From: an uncultured Senegalimassilia sp.
GTDB lineage: Bacteria > Actinomycetota > Coriobacteriia > Coriobacteriales > Eggerthellaceae
Direction: 5' to 3'
DNA: 34,074 nt
Assembly: GCF_934630535.1 (NCBI RefSeq)
Contig: NZ_CAKTVU010000019.1
Span: 1 to 34,074 of the forward strand
The notes under the pieces were generated by a model. The model did not search any database. It was not told the origin of the DNA and saw only the letters and a program-made list of their open reading frames with translations. Of the stretch, positions 1 to 7,791 are shown piece after piece; position 1 is the stretch's first letter; each line of letters begins with the position of its first letter. The translations under genes were made by a program, and so were the position numbers.

Positions 1-57
1 AACTGGTATCTGGCCAATAGCACCGGCGAATGCTATCGCATTCCGCCTTTGAGATAG
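1..57 (+). CDS. C-terminal end of a DUF4160-type protein (partial)
   Basis: The first 57 bases form an open frame of 18 codons ending in TAG, 10 bases before the next gene. The translated tail ends in YRIPPLR, which resembles the usual C-terminus of DUF4160 proteins (an xxIxPL ending). DUF4160 genes commonly sit directly upstream of DUF2442 genes, which is the arrangement here. Such pairs are small and toxin-antitoxin-like, but their biochemical role is not established. The gene starts outside the window, so only the tail and the neighbour support the call. Confidence 0.5.
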   Translation, partial: NWYLANSTGECYRIPPLR

Positions 58-67
58 GGGATGCGCC

Positions 68-334
68 ATGAAATGGGTTTGTGGTTTAAAGATTCTGTCT
101 GTCGAACCTACCGAAAAGGGAACCCTTGTCATGAAGTGGTCCGATGGCACGACACGCGTATTCGATCCTATGCCGCGATTGCAGGGCGATTTCATGGGTA
201 GGCTGAGGGACTTCGGGTATTTCAAGAAGGTTCGCATCACGGAATTCGGCGATGCGGTCGAATGGCCTGCTGGCCAGGATTTCGCGCCTGAGTCGCTTTA
301 TGAGAACTCGGTGCTGTTAAGCGCCGGCGAGTAG
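68..334 (+). CDS. DUF2442 domain protein
   Basis: A small 88-residue soluble protein whose whole length fits the DUF2442 pattern: an N-terminal beta-rich part with the stretch MKWSDGTTRVFD (residues 22-33), a central 'L..F.YFKKVRI' segment, and a closing 'VEWPAGQDFAPESLYE' motif (about residues 65-80). It follows the DUF4160-like tail by 10 bases and is probably in the same operon. In other genomes the pair is treated as a putative toxin-antitoxin or DNA-binding module; no function is proven. A G-rich stretch (GGGG) lies about 8 bases before the ATG. A second ATG at 61 is out of frame. Confidence 0.75.
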   Translation: MKWVCGLKILSVEPTEKGTLVMKWSDGTTRVFDPMPRLQGDFMGRLRDFGYFKKVRITEFGDAVEWPAGQDFAPESLYENSVLLSAGE

Positions 335-392
335 AGGACCTCCTTCGGAGAGCGGTTCTTCTTCGCAGGGGCATTTGCTTGTGCAATCGCGA

Positions 393-398
393 TACAAT
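393..398 (+). promoter_or_regulatory. Candidate -10 box of the helicase gene
   Basis: TACAAT matches a vegetative -10 hexamer. No good -35 sits 16-18 bases upstream. If used, transcription would begin near 405, placing the 416-448 stem-loop at the very 5' end of the mRNA. Confidence 0.35.
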
Positions 399-415
399 TT
401 ACATTGGACACACGA

Positions 416-448
416 GCGTTCGACTTGCTGCTGCAGCAAGTCGAACGC
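416..448 (+). promoter_or_regulatory. Perfect 15-bp inverted repeat in helicase leader
   Basis: Two 15-base arms, GCGTTCGACTTGCTG and its exact complement, are separated by 3 bases. There is no T-run after it, so it is a poor intrinsic terminator for upstream genes. Its place 36 bases before the helicase ATG suggests a 5' mRNA stem-loop or an operator. Confidence 0.65.
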
Positions 449-483
449 ATTAGATTCTGCATGCTTTGTAAAGGAACTGCCCT

Positions 484-3102
484 ATGGCTGATATTCATAC
501 GTTCGAAGGCGAGGACATCGTCGAAACGCTGGCTGCGCAGGCCGAAGGCCACGAGCCTGGCGAACTGGGTGCGCTGGCTTACCATCTGTACGACACGAAT
601 CCGGAACTCACTGAGGAAGAGGCGTTCGAGGCGTTCACCAACTGGGCTGCCGACCGCGGTATCGAGCTGTGGCCCCATCAAGAGGAAGCGCTCATGTCGC
701 TCATGGTGGGCGATCACGTCATCTTGGGCACGCCTACGGGCAGCGGTAAAAGCCTGGTCGCGTTGGGTATGCACTTCATGGCCATGTGCTTCGGGGAGAC
801 CTCGTACTACACGGCTCCCATCAAGGCGCTGGTTAGCGAGAAGTTCTTCAACCTGGTGGAGCTGCTCGGCCGTGACAACGTGGGCATGATTACGGGCGAT
901 GTCCATATCAACACCGAGGCGCCCGTCATCTGCTGCACCGAGGAGATCTTGGCGAACCAGGCGCTGCGTGAGGGGCCGGATGCGCTCGTCCACAGCGTCG
1001 CCATGGACGAGTTCCACTTCTTCAGCGATACCGACCGCGGCTGGGCATGGCAGGTGCCGTTGCTCACGCTGCCGAAAACGCAGTTTTTGCTCATGAGCGC
1101 CACGTTGGGCGACGTTACGCAGATCGCCGATCTGCTGCGCCGCCAAACCACGCGCGATGTCTCTAACGTCACCGATGCCCCGCGTCCGGTGCCGCTTTCC
1201 TACGAATATGCGCTCACCTCGCTCGAGGGAACAGTCGAGCTTGCGCTGCGCAAGGACGAGGGTCCGCTGTACGTCGTGCATTTCTCGCAGGATGCGGCGC
1301 TTACCAGCGCGCAGAACCTGGCAAGCTACGGAGTGGCAACCAAGGAGCAGCGCGAGGCGGTTAAGGAGGCCATGAAGGGCGGGCAGTTCTCCACGGCGTT
1401 CGGCAAAACGCTGAAGCGTCTGTTGGGTTGCGGCGTGGGCGTGCATCACGCCGGCATGCTGCCGCGTTATCGCTTGCTGGTGGAAAAGCTTGCGCAACAG
1501 GGTCTGCTGCCCGTCATCTGCGGTACCGACACGCTGGGTGTGGGCATTAACGTGCCCATCCATACCGTGGTGCTCACGCAGCTTACCAAGTTCGACGGTC
1601 GCAAGATGCGCCGTTTGCGCAGTCGTGAGTTCCATCAGATCGCCGGCCGTGCGGGTCGCTCGGGTTTCGACATCGAGGGCGTGGTCATAGCCGAGGCCCC
1701 CGAGCACGAGATCGAGAACCACAAGGCCGAGGTGAAGGCCGCCGGCGACCCGAAGAAGCTCAAGAAGATCAAGAAGAAGCGCCCGCCCGAGAACTTCGTG
1801 AACTGGAACGAGAACACGTTCAACAAGCTCATCGAGTCGGTTCCCGAGCAGTTGACGCCGCGTATGCGCATCACGCATTCCATGGTGTTGGCAGAAGTGG
1901 AGCAGGGCGGCAACGCTCGTGCCCGCGTCGACCAGCTTATCGAGGATTCGCTGCAGCCGGCGGAGGAGAAGGTGAAGCTGCACGTGCGCGCCGCCGAGGT
2001 GTTGCAGACGCTCATCGATGCCGATGTGGTGGTGCACGAGGTGGACGAGAGCGGCGAGGACGTGTACTCGGTCACCATGGACCTGCCGGAGGATTTCGCG
2101 CTCGATCAGCCGCTGTCGCCGTTTTTGCTGGCGGCGTTGGAGCTGCTCGATCCCGAAAGCCCTGAGTACGCGTTCGATTTGGTATCCATGGTCGAGGCAA
2201 CCTTGGAAGATCCGCGACAGGTGCTGCGTGCGCAGGAGCGTAAGGCGCGCGATGCCGCCATGGCGGAGATGAAGATGGATGGCGTGGACTATGACGAGCG
2301 CCTGGAGCGCATCGCCGACGTCACGTATCCCAAGCCGCTGGAAGATCTGCTGGACGCGGCGTTTTCGAAGTATTGCGATGCGGTACCGTGGGCGCGCGAT
2401 TACTATCTGCGGCCGAAATCGGTGCTCCGCGACATGCTGGAAAGCGCGGCGGATTTCAAGGGGTACATCCAGAAGCTCGGCATCATGCGTTACGAGGGCA
2501 TCTTGCTGCGCTACCTGTCCGAGGCGTTCCGTGGCCTTGACCGTACCATCCCCGAGGATAAGCGCACTGAGCAGCTGAAGGACATCATCGCTTGGCTCGG
2601 CTTGATCGTGCGCAGCGTCGACAGCAGCTTGGTCGACGAGTGGGAGAACGCCGGTGCGGTGCTGGATGCCGCCCCGCCTGACGCCGCCGGCGTTGAAGCG
2701 GTCGTGCGCGATCGACGCGGGCTTACCGTGCTTGTGCGCAACGCCTTGTTCAGTCGCGTGCGCATGGCGGCTCATCGCGATACAGCGGGGCTTGGCGAGG
2801 CCGATGGCGAGTGGGGCTTCGGCGAGCGTGCCTGGATGCAGGCTTTGGACGAGTACTACGAAGAGCATGAAGAAGTCCTGCTGGACGCCGACGCGCGTTC
2901 GAAGGCCTATCTCATGTTCGACGAGGCGGATGAGGAGGAGCTGCACGTGTGGCACGTGCGCCAGATTTTCCACGACGAGGCAGGGGATAACGACTTCGCC
3001 ATCGTTGCCGATGTGGATTTGGATGCCACGCAAGAAGGCGACGGAGTGGTGTTCGCGAACTACCGCGTTGGTTTTGCCGACGAGCTGCTTGACGAGATGT
3101 AG
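484..3102 (+). CDS. Ski2-like DEAD/DEAH-box RNA helicase with DUF3516 C-terminus
   Basis: An 872-residue superfamily 2 helicase expected to unwind RNA using ATP in the cytoplasm. Visible motifs are Walker A GTPTGSGKS (82-90), Ia TAPIKALVSEK (110-120), the motif II box DEFH (175-178), motif III SAT (205-207) and motif VI QIAGRAGRSGF (around 383-393). The DEFH variant and the long C-terminal half fit the actinobacterial DUF3516 helicase group related to Ski2/HelY. The start has an AAAGGA ribosome site about 8 bases upstream. A lysine-rich stretch follows the helicase core (near residues 418-438). It stands alone with a 250-base gap downstream. The family is clear; the RNA substrate is unknown. 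Confidence 0.92.
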   Translation: MADIHTFEGEDIVETLAAQAEGHEPGELGALAYHLYDTNPELTEEEAFEAFTNWAADRGIELWPHQEEALMSLMVGDHVILGTPTGSGKSLVALGMHFMAMCFGETSYYTAPIKALVSEKFFNLVELLGRDNVGMITGDVHINTEAPVICCTEEILANQALREGPDALVHSVAMDEFHFFSDTDRGWAWQVPLLTLPKTQFLLMSATLGDVTQIADLLRRQTTRDVSNVTDAPRPVPLSYEYALTSLEGTVELALRKDEGPLYVVHFSQDAALTSAQNLASYGVATKEQREAVKEAMKGGQFSTAFGKTLKRLLGCGVGVHHAGMLPRYRLLVEKLAQQGLLPVICGTDTLGVGINVPIHTVVLTQLTKFDGRKMRRLRSREFHQIAGRAGRSGFDIEGVVIAEAPEHEIENHKAEVKAAGDPKKLKKIKKKRPPENFVNWNENTFNKLIESVPEQLTPRMRITHSMVLAEVEQGGNARARVDQLIEDSLQPAEEKVKLHVRAAEVLQTLIDADVVVHEVDESGEDVYSVTMDLPEDFALDQPLSPFLLAALELLDPESPEYAFDLVSMVEATLEDPRQVLRAQERKARDAAMAEMKMDGVDYDERLERIADVTYPKPLEDLLDAAFSKYCDAVPWARDYYLRPKSVLRDMLESAADFKGYIQKLGIMRYEGILLRYLSEAFRGLDRTIPEDKRTEQLKDIIAWLGLIVRSVDSSLVDEWENAGAVLDAAPPDAAGVEAVVRDRRGLTVLVRNALFSRVRMAAHRDTAGLGEADGEWGFGERAWMQALDEYYEEHEEVLLDADARSKAYLMFDEADEEELHVWHVRQIFHDEAGDNDFAIVADVDLDATQEGDGVVFANYRVGFADELLDEM

Positions 3103-3278
3103 CCGGTTCGCTGACTGTGCGCTTGCCGTTGCCGCTGTCGCTGTGCGTGCGGGGGAGCGGCGGGTTTCGGGCGCTCATCGGCGGCGATTTGCCGCTGCCA
3201 GATCCGCTAAGCGCCGGTAGCAACGAATTGGCACCGTTTGCGTGGCAAATCGATGCGGCTTCCTAGAGGCGTGCTAGG

Positions 3279-3317
3279 CTTATGGCGCGGGGCCCCAATC
3301 CGGTCTCGCGCCATAAG
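3279..3317 (+). promoter_or_regulatory. 11-bp stem-loop upstream of the dehydrogenase gene
   Basis: CTTATGGCGCG pairs perfectly with CGCGCCATAAG across a 17-base loop that itself contains GGGCCCC. It lies 36 bases before the next ATG, like the stem-loop before the helicase. It could be a weak terminator of the helicase transcript or a 5' leader structure; no T-run follows. Confidence 0.55.
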
Positions 3318-3352
3318 AAACCTAAAACATACGCGCGGATCGGAGGTCGGGT

Positions 3353-4291
3353 ATGACTATCAAGAACGTTGTCGTCGCCGGTGGCGGGGTGCTGGGAAGC
3401 CAGATCGCATATCAGGCGGCATACAAGGGTTTCAATGTTGTGGTGTGGCTGCGTAGCGAAGGGTCCGTTGAGCGCGCGAAGCCGAAGTTCGAGCAGCTGC
3501 GCCAAACCTATCTGGGAACGCTCGAGGCGATGAAGAGCGACCCTGCGGCGTATTGCCGCGGCTTGGCCGACACGCCCGAGCTTTCCGTTGATGAAATCGA
3601 GCAGCTCAAACAGCGCGCGCAGCAGGCGTTCGAGAGCATCGTCTTCACCACTAGCTACGAGGATGCGGCGAAGGATGCCGACCTGGTGATCGAGGCCATC
3701 GCGGAAGATCCCAAGCAAAAAGATGCCTTCTGCGCCGAGCTGGCAAAGTACTTGCCGGAAGACACCATCCTCGTTACCAACTCTTCCACGTTGCTGCCTA
3801 GCCAGATCGCGGCGTCCACGGGTCGCCCCGAGAAGTTCCTGGCGTTGCATTTTGCCAACCGCATCTGGCGAAACAACACCGCCGAGATCATGGGCCATCC
3901 CGGTACGGACCAGGCGGCCTACGACGAAGTGGTTCGTTTCGCCGCCGATTTGGGCATGGTCCCGCTGCAGCTGCACAAGGAGCAGCCTGGCTACATCCTG
4001 AACAGCATGCTCGTGCCGTTCCTGAACGCCGCTGAGGCGCTGTATGCAACCGGAGTCGCCGACCCGGAGACCATCGACAAAACGTGGATGCTGGGTACGG
4101 GTGCGCCATTGGGCCCGTTCCGTATCCTGGATATCGTCGGTCTTACCACGGCGTACAACATCGTGGTGCTTGACCCGCGCACGAAGGACCCCGATTCCGT
4201 TCCCGCGAAGATCGCGGCAGCGCTCAAGGAGCGCATCGATGCAGGCAAGACGGGCGTCGATGCCGGCGAAGGGTTCTACCGCTACAACTAG
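3353..4291 (+). CDS. 3-hydroxyacyl-CoA dehydrogenase, NAD-binding
   Basis: A 312-residue cytoplasmic enzyme expected to interconvert 3-hydroxyacyl-CoA and 3-oxoacyl-CoA with NAD(H). The N-terminus has the Rossmann glycine motif AGGGVLGSQIA (9-19), followed by the conserved 'ADLVIEAIAED' segment and 'TNSSTLLPSQIA'. The catalytic His is H166 in LALHFAN. The C-terminal helical domain carries 'GYILNSMLVPFLNAAEAL' and 'GTGAPLGPFRILDIVGL'. Length and layout match the single-domain FadB/Hbd-like family, with an insert after strand 2. GGAGGT lies 7 bases before the ATG. Its stop codon lies inside the first unit of a downstream tandem repeat. The real substrate (short acyl-CoA or another hydroxy acid) cannot be read from sequence. 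Confidence 0.88.
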   Translation: MTIKNVVVAGGGVLGSQIAYQAAYKGFNVVVWLRSEGSVERAKPKFEQLRQTYLGTLEAMKSDPAAYCRGLADTPELSVDEIEQLKQRAQQAFESIVFTTSYEDAAKDADLVIEAIAEDPKQKDAFCAELAKYLPEDTILVTNSSTLLPSQIAASTGRPEKFLALHFANRIWRNNTAEIMGHPGTDQAAYDEVVRFAADLGMVPLQLHKEQPGYILNSMLVPFLNAAEALYATGVADPETIDKTWMLGTGAPLGPFRILDIVGLTTAYNIVVLDPRTKDPDSVPAKIAAALKERIDAGKTGVDAGEGFYRYN

Positions 4292-4545
4292 GCTTGTGAG
4301 GCTCGCTTCTGTGAGAGGTCGTCTTCAGTTACAGTTAAGCTTGTGAGGCCGCTTCTTTACGAGGCCATCTCTTGCAACAACTAGGCTCGTGGGACCGTTT
4401 CTCTATGAGCTCGTCTCCTGCTACGACTAGGTTTCTGAGACGTGTCTCTTTGCGAGGTCGTTTCCCGGTGCAGCTAGACCTGTGAGGCTGCTTCTTTATG
4501 AAGCCGTCTTCCGCTGCAACCAGGCTTTGCGGGCATCTCTCATAT
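4288..4545. repeat. Degenerate 46-47 bp tandem repeat, five and a half units
   Basis: Units begin at 4288, 4335, 4381, 4427, 4474 and 4521 (partial), most starting CTAGGCTTGTGAGG-like and ending CTGCAACAA-like. The first unit includes the stop codon of the dehydrogenase gene, so the array grew from the 3' end of that gene. Several units contain a potential short hairpin such as GCTTCTTTATGAAGC. No spacer/repeat pattern of a CRISPR is seen. This fills most of the 395-base gap before the next gene. Confidence 0.75.
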
Positions 4546-4569
4546 AGGGGTTTCCTTTCAGCATTCATG

Positions 4570-4607
4570 GGGACTCGAGAAAAACCGGCGAACTTTTCTC
4601 GAGTCCC
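4570..4607. terminator. 14-bp perfect stem-loop, possible bidirectional terminator
   Basis: GGGACTCGAGAAAA pairs exactly with TTTTCTCGAGTCCC around a 10-base loop (4584-4593). The A and T runs lie inside the stem next to the loop, not after it, so termination is plausible but not typical. Outside the stem, ATATAGGGG (4542-4550) and TTATATGGG are loosely related. Confidence 0.5.
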
Positions 4608-4686
4608 TTATATGGGACAGTAAAATCATCGAGACGGCGTACCATGCAAAGCATCAACTGAGAAACGCGCAGGTAAGGAGCCTGAA

Positions 4687-5322
4687 ATGTTCGCCAAGAA
4701 GCACACGTCCATGTTCGGAGCATTTGCAATCGATTCGAAGGCGTCCCGCGGTCGTCATGCGCGTGTGAAGGGGCGTGCGCAGTTAGCTCGCTGTGCATTC
4801 GAGAGTTCAGCCGGGCGGACTCAGGCCTTTTCGGGCCAGCGTGCCTCACGGTCTGCGTGCCGCGCGATCGAAGGGCGGGCAGGGCAAGTTCAGACCTTTG
4901 CGGGCCAGCGCGTCTCGCAGCCTATCTCTTTCGACGAGGGCGAGTTTCTGATCGATGGGTACGGCGCATACGCTCCGTATGATCAAACTACCGAGCGTTA
5001 CGCTGCCGAGGATTCGCTGCTGGACGAAGAGTCAAGCGAAACTGTTGAGAATGTGTCGTCGTGTGATGGGGCTTCCTCCGCGCAGCTCGAGCGCATGTTC
5101 CAGGAGTTCTTCCGCATGGGCGCCGCCGTCGCCATCGGCGAGTTGTTCGACGAGGGTATGCTGGGCGACAAGAACGCCGTGGCGTGCGATGTCCGCGACT
5201 ATCTGGAAAGCTTCGGCATCGCCAGCTTCGACGAGGTTTGCAAGCTGGGCATAACCGGTCCGTACCTTGAGGACTTCAAGCGGATTTTCGCCGAAAACGC
5301 CAGTTTCCCGCCAGCAGCATAG
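4687..5322 (+). CDS. Hypothetical protein with N-terminal repeats
   Basis: A 211-residue protein that I do not recognise. The first 80 residues are basic and contain two copies of a short repeat, QAFSGQRAS (41-53 region) and QTFAGQRVS (68-79 region). The middle is acidic and Ser/Glu-rich (about 82-130). The last 75 residues look like a folded helical domain (QLERMFQEFFRMGAAVAIGEL and FDEVCKLGITGPYLEDF). There is no signal peptide or membrane segment. AAGGAG stands 6 bases before the ATG, which supports the start and the gene. It sits between the repeat array and a CACT microsatellite, next to a WYL regulator on the same strand. Confidence 0.7.
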   Translation: MFAKKHTSMFGAFAIDSKASRGRHARVKGRAQLARCAFESSAGRTQAFSGQRASRSACRAIEGRAGQVQTFAGQRVSQPISFDEGEFLIDGYGAYAPYDQTTERYAAEDSLLDEESSETVENVSSCDGASSAQLERMFQEFFRMGAAVAIGELFDEGMLGDKNAVACDVRDYLESFGIASFDEVCKLGITGPYLEDFKRIFAENASFPPAA

Positions 5323-5340
5323 GGTTGCCTGCGTGACCAT

Positions 5341-5370
5341 CACTCACTCACTCACTCACTCACTCACTCA
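5341..5370 (+). repeat. CACT tetranucleotide microsatellite (7.5 copies)
   Basis: Seven perfect CACT units plus CA. It ends 6 bases before a TATCAT -10-like box upstream of the WYL regulator, so it would cover the -35 and spacer region. Tract length changes by slipped-strand mispairing would alter that spacing. Confidence 0.95.
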
Positions 5371-5376
5371 ATCGCC

Positions 5377-5382
5377 TATCAT
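5377..5382 (+). promoter_or_regulatory. Candidate -10 box for the WYL regulator
   Basis: TATCAT, about 45 bases before the ATG at 5429. The place of a -35 hexamer (17 bases upstream) falls inside the CACT tract. Confidence 0.4.
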
Positions 5383-5428
5383 ATGCAGATGCGCAATGTG
5401 CGCGAAGGAAGCTGCGTGAGGGGTCCGT

Positions 5429-6412
5429 ATGGCGAAGGAAGTCAGCAAAGAGCGCTTGTTGGCGTTGTTGAAGGTCATGTTCGAGAACACCGATGACGAG
5501 CAAGGGCTGACGCTTGAGCAGATCATCGAGGAGCTGGAGGCGGCAGGCGTGTCCGCGGAGCGCAAGGCCATCTACCGCGATTTCGAGGCGCTGAACAACG
5601 CGGGCATCGAGGTTCAGCGACAGCACGTCAAGCCCGTGCGCTACTTCCTAGCCAAACGCCCGTTTACCAAATCGGAGTTGCTGTTGCTCATCGATGCGGT
5701 GCAGGGAAGCCGCTTCATCACGGCGCGGCAATCGAGCTCGCTCGTTCGTTCCATCAAAAGCCTCGGGTCGAAACATCAGGTGAAAGGCCTTGAGAAGCAG
5801 GTGCATGTCGGCGGGCGTGTGAAAAGCCAAAACGATAGCGTGTTCCGCAACGTCGACGTCATCCAGGAAGCTATCGCCGCCAAGCGCATGCTATCGTTCA
5901 AATACACCAGTTACGATTGCTCGGCTCAGGTGCAGCTGCGCCATGACGGTAAAGCGTACACGCAAACGCCGGTGCAGCTTATGTACTCCGACGGCTTCTA
6001 CTATCTGGTCTGCTACAGCGAGAAGTACGACGATTTCGCCAACTATCGCGTCGACCGCATGTGCGACATCCACGTGACGCAGCAGCGCGCAACGCGAAAC
6101 GCCCGCATCGCCACGTTCGATGCGGATGAGTACGACCGTCGCGTGTTCGGCATGTTCTCGGGCAGCTCGGTGCGCGCGGTTTTGCGCGTAAGGGAAAGCG
6201 CCATGAACGCCGTGGTCGATCGTTTCGGGAAGGACGCGCGCGTGAGCGATATGGGCGACGGTACCGCCCGCGTAAGCGTGGCGGCCATGGCGACGCCGGT
6301 GTTCTTCGGCTGGATATCCCAGTTCGCTGGTCAGATCGCGGTAGAGTCGCCGTCAAGCTTGCGGCAAGGGTATGCCGAGTATCTGCGCAATCTGCTGCAG
6401 GACTACGAATAG
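5429..6412 (+). CDS. WYL-domain transcriptional regulator
   Basis: A 327-residue DNA-binding regulator. Residues 1-65 form a helix-turn-helix ('LTLEQIIEELEAAGVSAERK' followed by YRDFEALNNAGIEV). The middle carries a WYL-type sensor domain, with 'YSDGFYYLVCYS' (about 185-197) and YRVDRM (206-211) at the positions where the family has its W-Y-L strand and conserved arginine. A C-terminal extension (about 240-327) matches the WYL C-terminal domain. WYL proteins bind nucleotides or nucleic acid and often control DNA-damage, defence or stress genes. The target here is unknown. Expression may vary through the CACT tract in its promoter. Confidence 0.88.
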   Translation: MAKEVSKERLLALLKVMFENTDDEQGLTLEQIIEELEAAGVSAERKAIYRDFEALNNAGIEVQRQHVKPVRYFLAKRPFTKSELLLLIDAVQGSRFITARQSSSLVRSIKSLGSKHQVKGLEKQVHVGGRVKSQNDSVFRNVDVIQEAIAAKRMLSFKYTSYDCSAQVQLRHDGKAYTQTPVQLMYSDGFYYLVCYSEKYDDFANYRVDRMCDIHVTQQRATRNARIATFDADEYDRRVFGMFSGSSVRAVLRVRESAMNAVVDRFGKDARVSDMGDGTARVSVAAMATPVFFGWISQFAGQIAVESPSSLRQGYAEYLRNLLQDYE

Positions 6413-6511
6413 CCGCATCGCGTTCGTCTGTTCCTTCTTGCACGCAGCAGCTTCGGGTCGTTCCTGCTGATTCTCTGCTATGGTGGAAGGGTATATTTCG
6501 AAGGGAACCAT

Positions 6512-7699
6512 ATGGACCTACGCAATCTTGACCCCTCATACGATGAATCGCGCGACAGCCAGCAACGCGGCGGCTTGTCGCTGGACATCGGTGCGCGATT
6601 CTACAACGATGGGCTCGCCTCCGACGACAAGCGGTGTTTTGAGGCGGCGCGGCAGTTCTATGAGAAAAGCTTGAGCTTCGGCAATCCTCAAGCCGCGGTG
6701 AACCTTGGTTATATCTACGAATACGGTCGTTTGGGCGAAGAGGACGCCGAGCAGGCGTTGGAGCTGTTCGAGCAGGCGGCGTTTTGCGAGCATCCGGAAG
6801 CGCTGTATAAACTCGGCGACATGCTGTATTGGCGCAATATCGAAGTAGCGGACGAGGCTGCGGCTGATGCACGCGCATTTGCTCTGTACGGTAAGGCGCA
6901 TCGGCTTGCGCAGGGTCGCAATGAGCCCGATTGGCTGGGAAGCTCGGCTTTCAGGCTCGGAGGTTGTTTCGAGTATGGGCGTGGCTGCGCGCGCGATGAT
7001 GCGCTGGCCCAGGCGTATTATGTGCAGGCGGCGGCGAACTTCGAGGCGGCTCTTGATGACGGGTTCAACTATTACCGCGGCAACCTGGAGAAATGCCACC
7101 GCGCATTGCAGCGACTGGGAGAGCGTTCCGACTCATATGCGCAGTGGAAGCCGCTGCCTTCGGGGGCGAAGTTCGATGTCGATGGCATTTTGCGCATCGA
7201 TGGGGACTCGTTGGTCCCGGCGGGGTGTTACCGAGCCCGTTCGGGCGAGCAGATCATCGTAGGCCGGCATGATGTTGAAGAGGGCCAGCGTGTGGACCTG
7301 CGCTTCGAGGTGCTGCGTTGCGCGCGTATGGTGGAGTTCAACCTGGCCATGAGCGGTTCGGTGGAGAATCGCAGCACCGTGCGCATCACGTTCGACGAGC
7401 TGGGCGCGGCGCTCGAGCAGGAGCTGGGCGTGATGGGGCAGCGTGAGTTTCTGCAGTTGGACCCCGAGGATGCCGCCGCATTGCGCGGGCAGCTGCTCGG
7501 CTTCGAGCTGGCCTCATGGGAAGAGGCCTATCAGCCTTACATGGCCCAGGAAGACGACCTGGAGTGGAGCGTCAAAGTGCTCAGCGATACCCAGGGCTTT
7601 TCAAGCAAGGGCTGCGGCGCCTGGCCGTATTACCTGCCGTTTCTGTTCGAGGAGCTGCAGCGTTTCGGCGTGGCGAACATGTGGGTTCGTGGGCATTAA
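6512..7699 (+). CDS. Sel1/TPR-like repeat protein
   Basis: A 395-residue soluble protein. Residues about 18-200 contain Sel1-like helical repeats: 'QAAVNLGYIYEYGRLGEED', 'PEALYKLGDMLYW' and 'SSAFRLGGCFEYGRGCARDD'. Such repeats act as protein-protein scaffolds. The C-terminal half (about 210-395) is not recognised; it has a beta-rich start (FDVDGILRIDGDSLVPAGCY) and an acidic, aromatic end. There is no signal peptide. GAAGGG precedes the ATG. It follows the WYL gene by 99 bases on the same strand and may be read with it. The repeat call is firm; the function is not. Confidence 0.8.
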   Translation: MDLRNLDPSYDESRDSQQRGGLSLDIGARFYNDGLASDDKRCFEAARQFYEKSLSFGNPQAAVNLGYIYEYGRLGEEDAEQALELFEQAAFCEHPEALYKLGDMLYWRNIEVADEAAADARAFALYGKAHRLAQGRNEPDWLGSSAFRLGGCFEYGRGCARDDALAQAYYVQAAANFEAALDDGFNYYRGNLEKCHRALQRLGERSDSYAQWKPLPSGAKFDVDGILRIDGDSLVPAGCYRARSGEQIIVGRHDVEEGQRVDLRFEVLRCARMVEFNLAMSGSVENRSTVRITFDELGAALEQELGVMGQREFLQLDPEDAAALRGQLLGFELASWEEAYQPYMAQEDDLEWSVKVLSDTQGFSSKGCGAWPYYLPFLFEELQRFGVANMWVRGH

Positions 7700-7753
7700 C
7701 GCCGGAAGCGTCCGATTTCGGCACACGGCGGCGCCAGACGTGCCCGGTGGCGC

Positions 7754-7759
7754 TACAAT
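7754..7759 (+). promoter_or_regulatory. Candidate -10 box of apt
   Basis: TACAAT 33 bases before the apt ATG. No convincing -35 is seen at the expected distance. Confidence 0.4.
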
Positions 7760-7791
7760 GACCAGGTTGCATACTCTAGGAAAGGACCGCC

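Noticed and set aside
298..3033. A 911-codon open frame on the minus strand opposite the helicase gene
   Set aside because: It is a His/Arg/Leu-rich antisense frame produced by GC-rich codons; the plus-strand helicase has all family motifs and a ribosome site.
4288..4545. CRISPR array
   Set aside because: The 46-47 bp units are contiguous and degenerate with no unique spacers, and no cas genes are near.
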